From Catellatospora citrea (lineage in GTDB: Bacteria; Actinomycetota; Actinomycetes; Mycobacteriales; Micromonosporaceae), in assembly GCF_003610235.1 (NCBI RefSeq), contig NZ_RAPR01000001.1, positions 1,736,001 through 1,800,000 on the forward strand: a DNA stretch of 64,000 nt. Reading direction: 5' to 3'. Shown here in pieces: positions 8,934 through 17,330 of the stretch (position 1 is the first letter of the stretch; each line of letters begins with the position of its first letter). Made by a program: the position numbers and the translations under genes. The notes under the pieces are model-generated. The model worked only from the letters and a program-made list of their open reading frames with translations. It was not told where the DNA came from and did not search any database.

Positions 8934-8959
8934 CGAATACGAGCATATCCTCGTATTCG
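8934..8959 (-). promoter_or_regulatory. Perfect inverted repeat over the -10 of the AOC-like gene
   Basis: Arms CGAATACGAG (8934-8943) and CTCGTATTCG (8950-8959) are perfectly complementary. The 6-nt spacer and inner arm ends hold TATGCT on the minus strand (8947-8942), a good -10. A dimeric repressor bound here would block RNA polymerase. Confidence 0.6.
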
Positions 8960-8995
8960 AGCGGCATCCCCACATGCGTGATCAGCGCAACTCGC

Positions 8996-9001
8996 TAGGG
9001 T
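8996..9001 (+). promoter_or_regulatory. -10 element TAGGGT, leaderless arrangement
   Basis: TAGGGT ends 7 nt before the GTG at 9009, which supports GTG 9009 as the start of the pentapeptide-repeat gene with a leaderless mRNA. Confidence 0.6.
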
Positions 9002-9008
9002 CGTACCC

Positions 9009-9701
9009 GTGCCACCTCGGTCAGCCACCAGCAGAGACGCCAGTCGCGCACCCCGGACGCCCGCCAGGCCGAAGCCGCCGGCGGCCATGGACACCGCGGT
9101 GTCGCCGGACCACGACCTGGAGGACGAGGCCACGTTCCGGCGGCTCGCCTTCCTCGATTTCGACCTTAGCGGGCAGGCCGCCGACTCGGCCGAGTTCGAG
9201 CAGTGCCGGTTCACCCGCACCGGCCTGGCCCGCACCGTGCTGGACCGGGCCGCGTTCACCGACTGCCTGGTGGAGAACTCGGACTGGGCGAACCTCAAGG
9301 CGACCAAGTCGGGGCTGCTGCGGGTGGAGGTGTCGCTGGCGCGGCTGACCGGTCTGCAGTGGATCGACGGTTCGCTGCGCGACGTGGCGTTCCGCGAGTG
9401 CCGGATGGACCTGGCGACGTTCCGGTTCACCTCGTTCAAGGACGTGGCGTTCACCGACTGCAACCTGACCCGGGCCGACTTCACCAACGCCGACCTGCGC
9501 GGGGCGACGTTCACCGGGTGCGACCTGTCCGGCGCGCAGTTCGCGCAGGCCGACTGCGCCGGCACCCGGTTCACCCGGTGCGAGCTGGGCGGCATCGGCA
9601 GCGTGACGAGCCTCAAGGGGGCCGTGGTGAGCGCGCACGACCTCGCCGGGCTGGCGCACACCCTGGCCGCGGCGCTGGACATCACGATCGACTTGGGCTG
9701 A
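9009..9701 (+). CDS. Pentapeptide-repeat protein
   Basis: 230 residues. After a basic, proline-rich 26-residue head the sequence falls into A(D/N)LxF-type pentapeptides (AEFEQCRFTRTGLARTVLDRA, then FTDCNLTRADFTNADLRGA and FTGCDLSGAQFAQADC), predicting a right-handed quadrilateral beta helix. It lacks transmembrane segments and is probably cytosolic. Some such proteins mimic DNA and protect gyrase (MfpA, Qnr), but many have no known role and the length alone does not decide. The start is GTG 9009 from the leaderless box; a possible alternative is ATG 9087. It is divergent from the AOC-like gene. Confidence 0.85.
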   Translation: MPPRSATSRDASRAPRTPARPKPPAAMDTAVSPDHDLEDEATFRRLAFLDFDLSGQAADSAEFEQCRFTRTGLARTVLDRAAFTDCLVENSDWANLKATKSGLLRVEVSLARLTGLQWIDGSLRDVAFRECRMDLATFRFTSFKDVAFTDCNLTRADFTNADLRGATFTGCDLSGAQFAQADCAGTRFTRCELGGIGSVTSLKGAVVSAHDLAGLAHTLAAALDITIDLG

Positions 9702-9792
9702 CCGGGCGTCGCGCGCGAGCGGCAACCCGGCGGACACGGGCGGTTGGCGGAGCCGTCGTCTGCCGTACACCGCCTGCTGGCACCCTGCCTGG

Positions 9793-11325
9793 GTGCTGTC
9801 CGCCATCCGGTTGCCCGACGAGACGCGCCGCTGCCTCGTGCTGGGCCTCGCCGGCTCCATCGCGCTGGCCGGGGGCGGCCTCGCGGCGGGCGCGCTGCCG
9901 GTGCGCGACACCCTCGCGCCCGCGCTCGGGCTGAGCGACCTGCGGCAGCATCAGAGCGTCGGGCTGGTCTGCGCCTACTTCGGCCTGGCGCTGCTGGTCG
10001 CCGCCTGGTGGCGGCTGGGCCGGGCGGTGCGCGGCGGCGACCCGCCCTCGCCCCGCGGCCTGCTGCTCGTGCTCGCGGCCTGGGCGCTGCCGCTGGTGGC
10101 GATGCCGCCCCTGTTCAGCCGCGACGTGTACAGCTACCTGGCGCAGGGCGCCATGGTCACCGCCGGGCTCGACGTCTACTCGGCGGGGCCGTCGGCCATG
10201 GGCGGGCCGCTGCTGGCCGAAGTGCCCGCGATCTGGCAGCACACCCCGACGCCGTACGGGCCGGCGTTCCTGTCCCTGGCTGCCGGGGTCTCCGGGTTCG
10301 CCTCGACCGACGTGCCGCTGGGCGTGTTCGGCATGCGGGCCGTGGCGCTGGCCGGCGTCGTGCTGCTCATCGGCTGCCTGCCCAGGCTGGCGCGGGCCTG
10401 CGGGGTGGACCCTGCCGCGGCGCTGTGGCTGGGCGCGCTGAACCCGCTGGTGCTGCTGCACCTGGTCAGCGGCGCGCACAACGACGCCGTCATGCTGGGC
10501 CTGCTCATCGCCGGGCTGACCGCCGCCGCGGCGCGCCGGTTCGCCGTGGCCACCATCCTGATCACCCTCGCCTGCCTGGTGAAGGCCCCGGCCGCGCTCG
10601 GCCTGGTGGTCGTGGTCTGGCTCTGGCAACGCGCACTCCGGCAACCGGCGGGCGCACCGCCGTCCCCGGTGGAGCCCGCCCGCCCGGCGTTCGGCCGGCG
10701 GACGGCCACGCTGCGGGCCTTCGCGCTGACCACCGGGCTGGCGGCGGCGGCGACCGCGCTGGTGACCGCGGTGACGGGCACCGGCTACGGGTGGGTGCGC
10801 TCGCTCACCACCCCGATCTCCACGCACAACTGGTCGCTGAGCAGCGCCGTCGGCCGGATCACCCGGAACGTGCTGGAGGCGGCGGGCAGCGACCTGGCCG
10901 CGTCGGCGATCCCGGCGTGGCGCTGGATCGGGCTGGCCGCCGCGGCCGCCGCGACGCTGCTGGCCTGGCACCACCGTCGACGGCTCGGGCTGGTGTACGC
11001 CCTCGGGCTGAGCCTGACCGCGCTCGCCCTGCTCGGCCCGGCCCTGCGCCCGTGGTACCTGCTGTGGGGCCTGGTGCCGATCGCCGCGGCCGCGCCGCCG
11101 AACGGGCGGGTGCGCCGCTGGACCGCGCTCACCTGCCTGGCGCTGACCGTGACCGTGTTCCCGAGCGGCTTCAGCCCGTCCGCGGACGAGCTGGCCGCGG
11201 CGGTGGCCGGGGCGCTGCTGGCCGTGCCGGTGGTCTTCCTGTTCACCAGTGACATCGCCTTCACCACTGACACCGTCCCCGCACCGGTGCACCCCTACCG
11301 AGGAACGGAACCCGCCGCATGGTGA
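9793..11325 (+). CDS. mptB: MptB-like polyprenol-phosphomannose-dependent alpha-1,6-mannosyltransferase
   Basis: A 510-residue GT-C membrane enzyme with about 12 hydrophobic segments. The first outer loop carries PPLFSRDVYSYLAQG at about 110-125, the aspartate motif of MptA/MptB, followed by HTPTPYGPAFL and NPLVLLHLVSGAHNDAVMLGL. The family extends lipomannan/lipoglycan alpha-1,6-mannan from polyprenyl-phosphate mannose on the outer membrane face. Start GTG 9793 has CACCCT 6 nt upstream, a weak leaderless -10. It overlaps the next GT87 gene by 7 nt, so both are probably made together. Confidence 0.82.
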   Translation: MLSAIRLPDETRRCLVLGLAGSIALAGGGLAAGALPVRDTLAPALGLSDLRQHQSVGLVCAYFGLALLVAAWWRLGRAVRGGDPPSPRGLLLVLAAWALPLVAMPPLFSRDVYSYLAQGAMVTAGLDVYSAGPSAMGGPLLAEVPAIWQHTPTPYGPAFLSLAAGVSGFASTDVPLGVFGMRAVALAGVVLLIGCLPRLARACGVDPAAALWLGALNPLVLLHLVSGAHNDAVMLGLLIAGLTAAAARRFAVATILITLACLVKAPAALGLVVVVWLWQRALRQPAGAPPSPVEPARPAFGRRTATLRAFALTTGLAAAATALVTAVTGTGYGWVRSLTTPISTHNWSLSSAVGRITRNVLEAAGSDLAASAIPAWRWIGLAAAAAATLLAWHHRRRLGLVYALGLSLTALALLGPALRPWYLLWGLVPIAAAAPPNGRVRRWTALTCLALTVTVFPSGFSPSADELAAAVAGALLAVPVVFLFTSDIAFTTDTVPAPVHPYRGTEPAAW

Positions 11326-12530
11326 AGACCCCCCGCGCCCGCCTGCTCTGCGTGCTCGCCCTGGCCACCGCGGTGGGCCTGTTCATCGCGCTGATCCCGG
11401 GGCACCGCGGCTGGTTCGACGTGCTGGTCTACTACGGCACCGTCAACGACTGGGTGCACCAGGGCGGCGTCATCTACGACTACCTGGTGCCGAGCACCCA
11501 CTACGGCTTCACGTACCCGCCGTTCGCGGCCGTGGCGATGGTCCCGATGACGCTGCTCGGCTGGCACACCGTGATCGCGGTCAACGTGGCGCTGACCGCG
11601 GTGGCCTGCGCGCTGCTGCTGTACTGGCTGGTCGACCCGATCGCCCGGGAGCAGCGGTGGCCGCGGCTGTTCACCTTCGGTATCGCCGCGTGCCTGCTGG
11701 CGGCGCTGCAACCGGCCCGCGACACGGTCAGCTTCGGCCAGGTCAACCTGCTGCTCGTCGCGCTGGTGCTCGCCGACGCCTGGCTGCTGACGAGCGGCCG
11801 GGGCCGCTGGGCGGGCATCGGGATCGGGCTCGCCGCCGCCGTCAAGCTCACCCCCGCGATCTTCATCGTGTATCTGCTGCTGTCCGGTCGACGGCGCGCC
11901 GCACTGGTCGCGAGCGCCACCGCCGCGGCCGCGACGCTGCTGGCCGCGCTGATCGCGCCGGGTCCGTCGTGGCGGTTCTGGACCGAGACGCTCGGTGACA
12001 CCAGCCGGGTCGGCGACCTGTTCTACATCTCGAACCAGTCGCTGCGCGGGGTGATCGCCCGGCTCGACCCGGACACCCCGCACCCGGTGTTCTGGCTGCT
12101 CACGGTGGCGGCCGTGCTGGCGGTATGGGTGTGGCGGGTGCGCCGCGCCGCCCGCGCGGGCGACGTCTGGGGCGGGTTCGCCCTCACCGGCCTCGCCGCG
12201 TGCCTGGTCAGCCCGGTCACCTGGGTGCACCACCTGGTCTGGGTGGTGCCCGCGCTGGTGCTGGTGACCGGCGCGGGGCTGCGCGAGCCGGACCCGTCGC
12301 GCCGCCGGCGGCTGCTGTGGTCGGCCGGGGCCGCCTACGTGATCCTGTGCAGCAGCGTGGTGTGGCTGTGGTGGTACGACTTCTCCGGCCCCGGGGGCCT
12401 GCTGGGCGGCAACGCGTACGTCTGGATCACGCTCGGCCTGCTCCTGTTCCTGCCGCTGCGCGCGCCGACGCCCACCGTTCACCGACCGGCGGCGCAAGAG
12501 TCGATCACCGTACTCGCCGCCCGGTCATGA
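11319..12530 (+). CDS. GT87 (DUF2029) membrane mannosyltransferase
   Basis: A 403-residue polytopic protein with about ten membrane segments and the GT87 features: an early outer-loop aspartate (GHRGWFDVLVYYG), YGFTYPPFAAVAM, a FGQVNLLL-type motif (SFGQVNLLLVALVLAD) and KLTPAIFIVYLL. Known GT87 members are alpha-1,2-mannosyltransferases using polyprenyl-phosphate mannose (PimE, Rv2181). The 7-nt overlap with mptB suggests that it decorates the alpha-1,6 backbone laid down by that enzyme. The specific linkage is inference. Confidence 0.82.
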   Translation: MVKTPRARLLCVLALATAVGLFIALIPGHRGWFDVLVYYGTVNDWVHQGGVIYDYLVPSTHYGFTYPPFAAVAMVPMTLLGWHTVIAVNVALTAVACALLLYWLVDPIAREQRWPRLFTFGIAACLLAALQPARDTVSFGQVNLLLVALVLADAWLLTSGRGRWAGIGIGLAAAVKLTPAIFIVYLLLSGRRRAALVASATAAAATLLAALIAPGPSWRFWTETLGDTSRVGDLFYISNQSLRGVIARLDPDTPHPVFWLLTVAAVLAVWVWRVRRAARAGDVWGGFALTGLAACLVSPVTWVHHLVWVVPALVLVTGAGLREPDPSRRRRLLWSAGAAYVILCSSVVWLWWYDFSGPGGLLGGNAYVWITLGLLLFLPLRAPTPTVHRPAAQESITVLAARS

Positions 12531-12581
12531 TGCCCGCACGCCGTCCGGTCGCGGCGGCTAGCGGACGGGCGGAGCTGATCC

Positions 12582-13505
12582 ATGACCATCACCAGCACCA
12601 TCCTGGGTCTGCTCGCGGCCGCGCTGTTCGCGGCGGCGGCGGCCCTGCAGCACCGGGTCACCCGGGCGGTCGCGCAGGCGCGCGGTGACACCGCCGGGCA
12701 CTGGCTGCCCGTGCTGGGCACCGTCGCCCGCCTGCTGAGCAGCCCGGTGTGGCTGGCCGGGCTCGGCTGCAACGTGCTGGGCTTCGTCGCGCACGCCTCG
12801 GCGCTGCACACCGGCTCCATCGCCATCGTGCAGGCGCTGCTGGCGGTGCAGCTGATGTTCGCGCTGCCGATGGCGTACACCCGCACCGGCCGCCCGCCCA
12901 CCGCCCGGGACTGGCTGGGCACCGCCGCGGTCTGCGCGGGACTGATCGTGCTGGTGCTCGCCCGGGGCGGGGTCGAGCAGACGGTACGCCGCGAGCCGTT
13001 GCCCGCCGTGCTGCTGGCCGCGATCGTCCTGATCGGCGTGCTGCTGACCCTCGCCCGCAGCCGCCTCGGCCGGTCCGCCCGCACCGCGCTGACCGGCGTC
13101 GCCGCGGGCACCGGGTTCAGCACCACCGCCGTGCTCACCGTCGTCGTCGCCGACCAGCTGGCGACACGCGGCCCGCTCACCGCGGCACTGGACTGGCCGG
13201 TGTACGCGCTGGGCCTGTCCGGCCTGGTCGCGGCGGTGCTGGCGCAGGAGGCGTTCGGCAGCGGCTCGCTGCCCGCGGCGCTCACCGCGATGACCGTCGC
13301 CGACCCGGTGCTGAGCTGGCTGTGGGGCGCGCTGCTGTTCGACGAGGCCCCACCGGCGGGACTGGCGGCGCTGTGGACGCTGACCCTGGCCGGCGCCGCG
13401 ATCGCGGCCGGGGTGGCGCTGCTGGCGTACTCCCCCACCCTGCGCGTCGGGGCCGAGGGCCGGCCGGCCGCCGCCGATCCCGCGCCGTCACCCGTCGAGG
13501 GGTGA
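12582..13505 (+). CDS. DMT/EamA-like membrane transporter
   Basis: 307 residues with nine to ten hydrophobic segments in two homologous halves, opening MTITSTILGLLAAALFAAAAALQHR, which matches the actinobacterial DMT family with a QHR at the end of TM1. The GGAG SD lies at 12569-12572. The 136-nt gap before the ATP-grasp gene contains the PHO-box-like array, so the two genes are probably not one unit. The substrate is unknown; members of this group are annotated only as DMT family or multidrug-like. Confidence 0.75.
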   Translation: MTITSTILGLLAAALFAAAAALQHRVTRAVAQARGDTAGHWLPVLGTVARLLSSPVWLAGLGCNVLGFVAHASALHTGSIAIVQALLAVQLMFALPMAYTRTGRPPTARDWLGTAAVCAGLIVLVLARGGVEQTVRREPLPAVLLAAIVLIGVLLTLARSRLGRSARTALTGVAAGTGFSTTAVLTVVVADQLATRGPLTAALDWPVYALGLSGLVAAVLAQEAFGSGSLPAALTAMTVADPVLSWLWGALLFDEAPPAGLAALWTLTLAGAAIAAGVALLAYSPTLRVGAEGRPAAADPAPSPVEG

Positions 13506-13567
13506 CCAGACCCGGACCAGCGCCCCGGACCGAGCCGACGGGTCCGCGCACCGGGCCGTGCCGAAGA

Positions 13568-13611
13568 GTTCCCTTGCCGTTCGCCGGAAGTACGCCCGTT
13601 GCGCGCCGCGC
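13568..13611 (+). promoter_or_regulatory. PHO-box-like tandem 11-nt repeats upstream of the ATP-grasp gene
   Basis: Units at 13568, 13579, 13590 and 13601: GTTCCCTTGCC, GTTCGCCGGAA, GTACGCCCGTT, GCGCGCCGCGC. The first two match GTTCNCC closely. The array starts 61 nt before a weak -10 (CACAGT, 13629-13634), itself 7 nt before the ATG, the same geometry as at 1755-1828. Confidence 0.6.
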
Positions 13612-13641
13612 CGACGCCCGCGATCGGCCACAGTTGCCGCC

Positions 13642-14925
13642 ATGGCATGGGACCTGCACGACTACCGCCTGGTGACCGCCAGCGCGTACCCCGGCATGAT
13701 GGCACCGCTGACCGAGCACCCCTCGTGTGTCTGCGTGCTGTCCGGCGACACCGACGCCGACCTGCCCGGCACCCGGGCACTGTCGCTGGAGAACCTCGAC
13801 GGCGTACGCCGCCGCTGGCGCTTCGGCGACGTGGCACGGCTGGCCGACTTCGTCCCCAAGGTGCTGGCCGAGGCGCCCGCAGACGACCGGCCGATCCTGC
13901 TGGTGCCGCCGCGCGCCAGCACCGCCTGGGAGGCCGCGGCGGCGGCCTGGCCGGGCCGGGTGCGGCTGGCCGCCGGTCCGATGGACGTGGTGGAGCGGCT
14001 GGCCGAGGACAAGGTCTACATCCGCCAGGCCCTGCAGGGCCTCGGCGTGCCGGTGCCGGAGGCCCTGACGCTCGACCGGGACGAGCTCGACTTCTCGGGC
14101 GTGGCCCGGCGGCTGGACGCGCCGTTCATCGCGCAGACCCCCAACGGCGCGGGCGGGCAGGGCACCTACCTGGTACGCGACGCCGCCGAGCTGGCCGCGG
14201 CACGCCACGCGCACCCGCACGTCACCCGCTGGCTGCTGTCGCGCTACGCCGGGGACGTGACGATCAACGTGGCCGGGGTGGTGCACGCCGACGGCGTCCG
14301 CCTGCTGCCCGCATCGTTGCAGATCAGCGGCATCGCGCAGCTCGGCTACGCGTTCGGCGGCTACTGCGGCAGCGACTTCGCCGTGCCGCGGATCGACCCC
14401 GGCGCGCTGGCCCAGGCCTACCTGCACACCGAGCGCATCGGACAGTGGCTGGCCACGCAGGGACACCGCGGCCTGTTCGGGGCCGACATCGCGGTGTCCG
14501 GCGGCGACGTGGCTTTCCTGGAGGTCAACCCGCGTATCCAGGGCTCTTCCTGGCTGCTGAGCCGGCTGCAGGAGCGGCACGGGCTGAACCCCTGCCTGCA
14601 CCAGCACCTGCAGGCGCTGCTCGGCGAGCCGCTGGACCCGGCCGACGCGCTTCGGCCGGTGCTGCCCACCGCGGGCAGCCACCTGCTGGTGCGCTGGACC
14701 GGGCAGGCCGGCGTGGTGCGGTCGGTGCCACGACCCGACTCGTACGCCGGAGTCCAGGTCACCGGCCTGCCGGCGCGCGGTGTGACGCTGCTGCCGGGAG
14801 CGATCATGGCCCGGCTGGAGTCCACCGCGAGCCTGTCCGAGCCGGACGGACGCGGCCTGCTGCCCGCCACCGCGGCGCTGGTCGGCGCACTCACCGACGC
14901 CGTGGCCGTCGAGCCGCTGCGCTGA
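13642..14925 (+). CDS. ATP-grasp domain protein (carboxylate-amine/thiol ligase type)
   Basis: 427 residues. The N-terminal Rossmann-like lobe (residues 1-120) precedes an ATP-grasp fold: MDVVERLAEDKVYIRQALQGLGVPVPEA is the usual A-lobe start, PFIAQTPNGAGGQGTYLV the glycine-rich nucleotide loop, GLFGADIAV and VAFLEVNPRIQGSS the metal-binding E-x-N motif. These enzymes activate a carboxylate with ATP and join it to an amine or thiol. No partner biosynthetic gene is adjacent, so the substrate is unknown. The start ATG 13642 follows CACAGT by 7 nt. The PHO-box-like array suggests induction under phosphate limitation. An 11-bp hairpin follows the stop. Confidence 0.82.
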   Translation: MAWDLHDYRLVTASAYPGMMAPLTEHPSCVCVLSGDTDADLPGTRALSLENLDGVRRRWRFGDVARLADFVPKVLAEAPADDRPILLVPPRASTAWEAAAAAWPGRVRLAAGPMDVVERLAEDKVYIRQALQGLGVPVPEALTLDRDELDFSGVARRLDAPFIAQTPNGAGGQGTYLVRDAAELAAARHAHPHVTRWLLSRYAGDVTINVAGVVHADGVRLLPASLQISGIAQLGYAFGGYCGSDFAVPRIDPGALAQAYLHTERIGQWLATQGHRGLFGADIAVSGGDVAFLEVNPRIQGSSWLLSRLQERHGLNPCLHQHLQALLGEPLDPADALRPVLPTAGSHLLVRWTGQAGVVRSVPRPDSYAGVQVTGLPARGVTLLPGAIMARLESTASLSEPDGRGLLPATAALVGALTDAVAVEPLR

Positions 14926-14938
14926 CGGCGAAACCGTT

Positions 14939-14965
14939 GCGGCGCACCGCGAGCCGGTGCGCCGC
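14939..14965 (+). terminator. Hairpin after the ATP-grasp gene
   Basis: Perfect 11-bp stem GCGGCGCACCG / CGGTGCGCCGC with a 5-nt loop, 14 nt after the stop. There is no T-run, as is usual in high-GC actinobacteria. Confidence 0.6.
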
Positions 14966-14977
14966 TCCGGGCACTGC

Positions 14978-15010
14978 CTTCACTTCCCGTTAACCCCTTG
15001 TTGGCCTGTT
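14978..15010 (+). promoter_or_regulatory. Weak PHO-box-like repeats upstream of the SBP-VWA operon
   Basis: Units at 14978, 14989 and 15000: CTTCACTTCCC, GTTAACCCCTT, GTTGGCCTGTT. The 11-nt spacing is clear, but each unit departs from GTTCACC by one or two bases. AATGGT at 15038-15043 would be a -10 exactly 60 nt from the first unit, leaving a leader of about 30 nt with the SD AAGGAG. Confidence 0.4.
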
Positions 15011-15078
15011 TGCCCTGGTAACGGCTTGCTACCAAGGAATGGTCTTGGCAGAAAGACCAACCGTGGCAAGGAGTCCGT

Positions 15079-16716
15079 GTGCGAACCAGGGTGCTCTCCG
15101 TGATGCTGGCGCCAGCCGTGCTGCTGTCCGCCGGCTGCGACGACACGTCGGACCCGCCCGGCGGCGGGGCGCCGTACAGCAGCGATCCGAAGGTGTTGCA
15201 GCTCGTCGCCGGTTCCGAGCAGCAGTCGGTGCTGGACACGGTCGTCAAGCCGTGGTGTCAGGAGAAGGGCTACGACTGCCGGTTCACCCTCAAGGGATCG
15301 GTGGACCAGGCGCGGCTGCTGGCCTCGGGCAACGCCGACTACGACGCGTACTGGTTCGCCAGCTCCGTCTTCTCGCAGATCGGCGACCAGGCCGGCAAGC
15401 TGTCCGACGTCAAGCCGATGTTCCTCACCCCGGTCGTGTACGCGGGCTGGCGCAGCGAGATGCAGCGGCTCGGCTTCACCGGCCGCACCGACGTGGCCGT
15501 CAAGGACGTGCTCGACGCGGTCGAGTCCGGCAAGACCACGGTGTGGGTGACCAACCCGACCCAGTCCAATTCGGGCGCCACGGTGCTGTTCGGCTTCCTC
15601 AACCACTTCGCGGGCAACGGCCCCGGCCAGGCCCTCTCCCAGGCGCAGCTGGACTCCCCCGCCGTCGACGCCGGCATCAGCCGGTTCATCCAAGCCATGG
15701 ACGCCACCCCGCCGTCCACCGGCACCCTGATGAACGACTGCCTGGCCCGGCCCGACGCGTGCCGCACCGTGTTCACCTACGAGGACCTGGTCATCGAGAA
15801 GAACCAGGAGCTGGTCAAGGCGGGCAAGGAGCCGCTGTACGCGGTGTACCCCAAGGGGGCGCTGGCGATCAGCGACGCGCCGCTGGGCTTCCTGCCGCAC
15901 GGCGGCGACGCCGACCCGGCCAAGCGGGCACTGGTCAACGAGTTGCAGAACTACCTGCTCAGCGACGCCGGGGCGAAGGCGAAGCTGCTGGCGCTGGGCC
16001 GGCGCCCGGCCACCGGCATCGGCCTGACCCTGGACAACCCCGACCTGTCGGTGTTCAACCCGGACTGGGGCATCCAGGCCAACCTGCGCGAGCAGGGCAT
16101 CACCTACCCGTCCGTGGCCGTGATCAAGGCGGCGCTGGACCGCTACCAGACGCACTACCGCAAGCCGGTGGACGCCTACTACTGCCTCGACGGCAGCGGC
16201 TCGATGAACGACAACAAGGGCTGGGACGGCGTACGCGACGCCGCGCACCAGATCTTCGACGCCGACCAGGCCGCACTGAACCTGCTGCAGACCCACCCCG
16301 AGGACATCACCACGGTGACCGTCTTCAACAGCGGCGTCTCCGCCGGGCCGTGGCGGGTCACCGGCAACGACGCGGGGCAGCTGCACGGGCTCACCGAGAA
16401 GATCGTCGCCCACCAGCCCGGCAGCGGCACGAACATGTACGCCTGCCTCAAGCAGGCCGTGAGCGCGCTGACCGCGTCCAAGTCGACAACCCGCAAAAGC
16501 CTGGTCATCGTGATGTCGGACGGCATGTCGGAGGACGCCGAGCAGGCCGAGGCCGTCGCCGCGCTCAAGGCGGCCGGGGTGCCCGTGGTGGCCATCGCGT
16601 TCGGCGACGACGCCGACCCGGGCCAGCTCAAGCAGGTCGCCGAGGCCACCGGTGGCGCGTTCGTGCAGCAGAACGACCTGGTCGCGGCGCTGCGTACCGC
16701 CGCGGGTTACAAGTGA
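15079..16716 (+). CDS. Lipoprotein: type 2 substrate-binding domain fused to a von Willebrand A domain
   Basis: 545 residues. The N-terminal signal ends in a lipobox (LLSAGC), predicting an anchored extracytoplasmic protein. Residues about 35-345 form a periplasmic-binding-protein fold like oxyanion or molybdate/phosphate-type SBPs: VLQLVAGSEQQSVLD, a SNSG anion-loop-like motif in NPTQSNSGAT, and TYEDLVIEK. Residues about 365-545 are a VWA domain with a complete MIDAS: D371-x-S-x-S in LDGSGSMND, Thr in GSGTNMY and Asp in MSDGMSED. It starts at GTG 15079 with SD AAGGAG. It is the first gene of an operon with an XpaC-like protein, a second SBP and TelA. No permease or ATPase is present, so a sensing or assembly role is more likely than plain uptake. 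Confidence 0.78.
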   Translation: MRTRVLSVMLAPAVLLSAGCDDTSDPPGGGAPYSSDPKVLQLVAGSEQQSVLDTVVKPWCQEKGYDCRFTLKGSVDQARLLASGNADYDAYWFASSVFSQIGDQAGKLSDVKPMFLTPVVYAGWRSEMQRLGFTGRTDVAVKDVLDAVESGKTTVWVTNPTQSNSGATVLFGFLNHFAGNGPGQALSQAQLDSPAVDAGISRFIQAMDATPPSTGTLMNDCLARPDACRTVFTYEDLVIEKNQELVKAGKEPLYAVYPKGALAISDAPLGFLPHGGDADPAKRALVNELQNYLLSDAGAKAKLLALGRRPATGIGLTLDNPDLSVFNPDWGIQANLREQGITYPSVAVIKAALDRYQTHYRKPVDAYYCLDGSGSMNDNKGWDGVRDAAHQIFDADQAALNLLQTHPEDITTVTVFNSGVSAGPWRVTGNDAGQLHGLTEKIVAHQPGSGTNMYACLKQAVSALTASKSTTRKSLVIVMSDGMSEDAEQAEAVAALKAAGVPVVAIAFGDDADPGQLKQVAEATGGAFVQQNDLVAALRTAAGYK

Positions 16717-16723
16717 GGCGGCC

Positions 16724-17320
16724 ATGATGCGCAAGGTCGCCACTCCGCTGGCGCTGCTGGTCGCGGTCGGCGTGTTCGGCGGGCTGTTCCACGTCACCGG
16801 CAGCCTGCTGTGGTCGCCGCTGCTGGCGGCGCTGTGCGCGCTCGGCGTCTACCTGATGCTCGACTCGCGCACCACGTCCCAGGTCCGCGACGACGAGTAC
16901 GGCGCCGACGCCGACCGCAAGGCCGACGAGGTGGTGCGGGCGGCGAAGGACATCCGCAAGCTCAGCCGCGACGTCGCCGCGCCGTCGGTGAAGCACCTGC
17001 TGCAGCAGGCCGCCGAGTTCGTGCCCGAACTGCTCGAACGGGTCCGGGCCACCTCGCCGAACAGCCTCTACTCCAGTGCCAGCCAGCTCGGCGCGCACCT
17101 GCAGAGCCTGCACGGGGTGGTCCGGCAGTACCTCGACATCCAGCGCAACCCGACGTTCTACGACGACCCGGCGGCGCTGCTGGCCGGCGGAGAGCAGGCC
17201 GTGCAGCGCTTCACCGAGTTCACCATCGACAGCCTGCGCCTGGTCAACCAGGGCGACCTCGCCCAGTACCAGGCCAACCTGCAGACCGTCGCCCCGCCGA
17301 AACTTCCCCAGCTGGGATGA
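16724..17320 (+). CDS. XpaC-like membrane-anchored protein
   Basis: 198 residues. Two hydrophobic segments (ATPLALLVAVGVFGGLF and LLAALCALGVYLML) are followed by a helical cytoplasmic domain (KADEVVRAAKDIRKLSRDVAAP through SLRLVNQGD). This matches the XpaC / 5-bromo-4-chloroindolyl phosphate hydrolysis family, a steady neighbour of TelA in firmicutes and actinobacteria. The operon context raises confidence because the sequence similarity I can judge by eye is modest. It starts at ATG 16724 (or 16727), 7 nt after the SBP-VWA stop, and the GAGG SD overlaps that stop. It is probably the membrane dock for TelA. Confidence 0.6.
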   Translation: MMRKVATPLALLVAVGVFGGLFHVTGSLLWSPLLAALCALGVYLMLDSRTTSQVRDDEYGADADRKADEVVRAAKDIRKLSRDVAAPSVKHLLQQAAEFVPELLERVRATSPNSLYSSASQLGAHLQSLHGVVRQYLDIQRNPTFYDDPAALLAGGEQAVQRFTEFTIDSLRLVNQGDLAQYQANLQTVAPPKLPQLG

Positions 17321-17330
17321 GGAGCATCAC

